A stretch of DNA of 64,000 bases from Luidia sarsii (Eukaryota > Echinodermata > Asteroidea > Paxillosida > Luidiidae): NCBI GenBank assembly GCA_949987565.1, contig OX465118.1, positions 10,403,284-10,467,283 of the forward strand, written 5' to 3'. Within the stretch, counting starts at the first letter, position 1, and each line of letters starts with the position of its first letter. A model generated the notes under the pieces. It was not told where the DNA came from. It was given only the letters and a program-made list of their open reading frames with translations, and did not search any database. Positions 61,344 through 64,000 of this stretch are shown here, piece by piece. The position numbers and the translations under genes are program-made.

Positions 61344-63208
61344 GTAAGATTTTTTTTTTAAAACAACGTTCAATTCTTTTGATCTTCGAATACACATGTA
61401 GGATTATTAGTACATGTACATGTACAATACATGTACCGTACATTGTACATGTGCATGTACATGCAGGGCTGCGTACATGTACATGTACTATGTACATTGT
61501 ACTGTAGTTCCATAGTTCCTTAAGCAAGAATAGACTGTGGAGATAGACCCTTCTCTCGTGCAGGACCCATGCTGTGGAATCAGTCACCAAATCAAATATT
61601 GTACGAATTTGTACCGTACGTGTACTGTACATGTAGCATTCACTCAATGGAAAACTTTGAGATTCAATGAAATGAAATCATACTTACAGTGTATTCAATC
61701 TTTACATAAATGTTTGGATTTGCTTGTTACAGTGGAAATGTTAGTAAATTTCCTTGTTGCTACAGTAGGCCTACGGTTCATGTACAATGTACATACATGT
61801 ACATGTACATGTACATGTACGTCTCATTAATTTGTAGATTGATTCACTTAGACAGTTAGAGCTTTGTGTGGAGTTAGCACACAATCAGATTGCATTATTA
61901 TCCTTTTTCGTCTGGCAATCTGCCTAGGGGGACTGCCAAAGCATTTTGTTTTTCTCCTGCATGATTTGGAGTTTTGGGCCTCTGAGGTTACATTGTACAT
62001 TTGTAGTTTTGGAGACAAATAACTGAGGTGGTCCATCCATGTCACGGCACTCATGGGATGGGACATCTCACCGTTTAATACGCTGGAAAAAACCCTAGCC
62101 ACACAAACACAAATACAGACGCCAATCACAAGCACAGAATCCCTCTGTGTCAGCACCTCCAGATTCATGTGCACGTCGTGTAGCATTCCAGATCTTTTTG
62201 TTTTATCTTAAACAGCCAAGTACTCTACATGTACATGTACTCTACGAGCCAGACATTGGGAAATCAATACAAGGTGTCTGTTACAGTACTACTGTACAGG
62301 TCTCCAAACTTATGTGTTTGAATCAATTCCACATTTAACTTGTGTTCTAGGCTTCTAGCTTCTAGTTTGCAGCATTGTTTCAATGATTGTGATCTAGGTT
62401 AAATCTGTGCATGTACACCTACATCAGTACATGTGCCATACATGTACCGGTACACTATGTCACGTGTACATGTAATTTAGCCCCCTGCCCAAACTCTTGC
62501 ATAAGAGTTGCTACATGTACATGTACGTGTACATGTAAACAAATTAACATGCAATACCTACCTACACATACCGTACCGGTACATGTACCTGGAACATACT
62601 GTACGGTACGTACAATGTAGATGTACATGTACACTGTACACATACTTTTCTTGTCTGTACACAGACAGGTCAATTGCCAGGTACAGTACATGTATGTTCA
62701 TTAATAGAGAGATCTACCGGTACATGTACACATTTACAGTACAGTACTTACATGTATATACATCTGGAGACTGGAGTAGCCCAAAGTATGCAATTTACAA
62801 AGGTTTGTTTTTCACAGTCAATGTTCACTGTTCAGAACATCCTTTCAAAATTGGTCCAATCGTTTCTGTTTGCCTCGGAGCTACATGTACATGTACATGT
62901 AAAGTACTGTACATGTACGTGTAGGCCTACACTGTACATGTACAATGTACCGGTATGTAGGCCCCGACATATGAATGTTTGTGCACACTGCCTGAAACAT
63001 TGAGTTTCTGACTCTCTACAGAGCCACACTCCCTCTGAAAAGAGATGCGTTTATACAATGTGTCACCGCAAACCTTCCACATTGTTTCCTTTGTACCACA
63101 GCCTACACCCCTCCACTGCTGACAAGGATCTGCACATCGGTGGTCGTAGCCCTGGGTTTTCTCTTTGTGTTCCTGACGTTTCCCATCTCTGGCTTCCTGG
63201 TCATCAAG
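61175..63208 (+). CDS. STOML1: Stomatin-like protein (STOML1/UNC-24 type), first two coding exons; partial at right edge
   Basis: Stomatin-family (SPFH) proteins sit in the inner leaflet via a hydrophobic hairpin. STOML1 is found in late endosomes/lysosomes and combines a stomatin domain with an SCP2 domain. Coding exons 61175-61343 and 63102-63208 join in phase 1 and end phase 0. The first encodes MSLASVKSGGLWPSSVKYSR... with YSRI, a YxxPhi sorting motif in the position of YRAL of human STOML1. The second encodes [36 protein letters not shown], the membrane hairpin with its invariant TFPIS. The SPFH domain (expected VxxYERxVVFRLGR) must lie beyond base 64000, so assignment to STOML1 rather than stomatin rests on the N-terminus and FPISG. 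Confidence 0.7.
61395..62990. repeat. TACATG-rich STOML1 intron 1
   Basis: Frequent TACATGTACATG and TACCGGTACATG runs, for example 61408-61490, 61790-61825, 62510-62540 and 62880-62950. No exon seen. Confidence 0.75.
63061..63075. repeat. Terminal fragment of the GGTTTGCGGTGACACC repeat beside STOML1 exon 2
   Basis: TGTCACCGCAAACCT is the inverse of the conserved start of the repeats at 2138, 24010 and 45478. It lies 26 bp before the exon 2 boundary. Confidence 0.4.
63102..63208 (+). CDS. STOML1: STOML1 exon 2 (membrane hairpin)
   Basis: Acceptor GTACCACAG, donor AAG|GTGAGA. Encodes the hydrophobic segment [20 protein letters not shown] then LVIK. Its last ~40 bases plus donor are duplicated at 20733-20779 and 20909-20951. 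Confidence 0.8.
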
Positions 63209-63234
63209 GTGAGACTATGGCCAAGCTTAATTTT

Positions 63235-63459
63235 TTTTTTTACTAGCCCACCGGGCTAGTAAATTGAGTTTTAGGCCAAGTAAAACAAATTCTTAGTTTC
63301 TACTTTCTCATCCCTGCCCGCATCGTTTTTTGCCTCCACACTGCTACCTACATGTACTTTGCACTAGTCCGTCGGGATAGCAAAGTGGGTCATTTTACTA
63401 GCCCGCAGCTGTTTTTACTAGACAATGACCGTCGGACTAGTGCTAAGGTCGAGCCCTGA
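63235..63459. mobile_element. CTAGCCCG MITE beside STOML1 exon 2
   Basis: Starts about 20-30 bp after the donor site and runs to AAGGTCGAGCCCTGATG. It lacks the ~70-bp block TATAATTAATATTGAATTT... present in the FNIP-intron copies, so it is internally deleted. Confidence 0.7.
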
Positions 63460-63464
63460 TGGCC

Positions 63465-63746
63465 CTTTTCCAAAACCCGGCTTAGGATCCGGCTTCGTCT
63501 TCAGCTTCGTCTCCGGCTTCGTCTCTGGCTTTGTCTCTGTTATCCCAAAGCCGAAAACACCGGTTTGAGTTCTCTGTTGAAGTTGAAGCTTTGGATTTTT
63601 TTTTTTTTTTAAATGCAGTGTAACATTCAAAAACAAAGCCAGAGGCCTCGCATTTTCATGCCTTGCACTGTACTTTAAAATGGACAAAAGAAAGAAAACC
63701 AAAGCCGGAGCCTGAGCCTAAGCCGGGTTTTGGGACAGGGGCATGG
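63465..63746. mobile_element. CCAAAACCCGGCTTAGG element, copy 2
   Basis: Ends CCTTTTCCAAAACCCGGCTT AGG and CCTAAGCCGGGTTTTGG. GGCTTCGTCT repeats occur near the left end. Related to 45700-45932. Confidence 0.7.
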
Positions 63747-64000
63747 ACCCTTTTTTGATGGGTCCCTGTACCAATGCACTCATCTTGTGAAGGCACTACA
63801 ACACCATGTCCCTAAGAAGTCATGAGCGAGCAGCGTGCTTTGTCTCAAATTTCAATAATGACAGTGTGTCGCAATGTGTTTACTGTTGGAAGAATTCCCT
63901 GCTAGTACATGTATAATCAACCAGAAATTATTCCAGCGCCCTATCCTACCACATCCTTTCTTATAGGCAGAACTGTTTGTGCAAGGATTGAAATGTCCTT
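63747..64000. other. STOML1 intron 2, no exon seen
   Basis: No stomatin-domain coding sequence is present to the end of the window. Confidence 0.5.

Overview
This is a eukaryotic (animal) window: three intron-rich, conserved protein-coding genes sit in a large amount of repeat-rich, non-coding DNA. The organism is not identified by any single signature. Single-copy-looking FNIP, glutamate dehydrogenase and stomatin-like genes, vertebrate-type CCCTAA repeats, tRNA-derived SINEs, an L2/CR1-like LINE tail and a very strong excess of the self-complementary hexamer TACATG suggest an invertebrate deuterostome (echinoderm, hemichordate or amphioxus). That placement is inference.

Layout. 1-0.9 kb: terminal exon and poly(A) signal of an unrecognised plus-strand gene entering from the left. 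1-14.8 kb: intergenic DNA with minisatellites, an interstitial telomere-like block, several terminal-inverted-repeat (TIR) elements (including two identical 484-bp copies), a (GA)n tract and many TACATG runs. 14.9-29.8 kb: a complete plus-strand FNIP gene (folliculin-interacting protein), whose exons 2-15 join in frame at every junction with AG/GT borders; only the extent of exon 1 is uncertain. 30-37.5 kb: FNIP 3' UTR and repeat-rich intergenic DNA. 38.06-55.16 kb: a complete minus-strand mitochondrial glutamate dehydrogenase gene, whose ten upstream exons plus one last exon give 538-539 residues. FNIP and GDH are convergent. 55.2-61.2 kb: intergenic DNA with hairpin elements and a (CCCAA)n satellite. 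61.2-63.2 kb: the first two coding exons of a plus-strand stomatin-like gene (best match STOML1/UNC-24 type), running off the right edge.

Most notable observations. (1) The GDH gene carries three tandem, intact, mutually substitutable C-terminal exons (41206-41322, 38819-38938, 38061-38180), each with its own acceptor and stop codon, and each followed by a candidate poly(A) signal. (2) A transposon-like repeat in a FNIP intron carries, twice, a fragment of STOML1 exon 2 with its splice donor; the same repeat family sits at that exon in the STOML1 gene about 42 kb away. (3) A foldback element in a GDH intron has captured the 5' part of GDH exon 6 with its splice acceptor. Together these show short non-autonomous elements carrying host exon pieces in this genome. 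(4) More than a dozen foldback/TIR families occur, some with readable target-site duplications (TTAA; 6 bp; 7-8 bp).

Functionally the genes are not an operon: FNIP acts with folliculin in lysosomal nutrient signalling, GDH is a mitochondrial matrix enzyme, and STOML1 is an endosome/lysosome membrane protein of the SPFH family.
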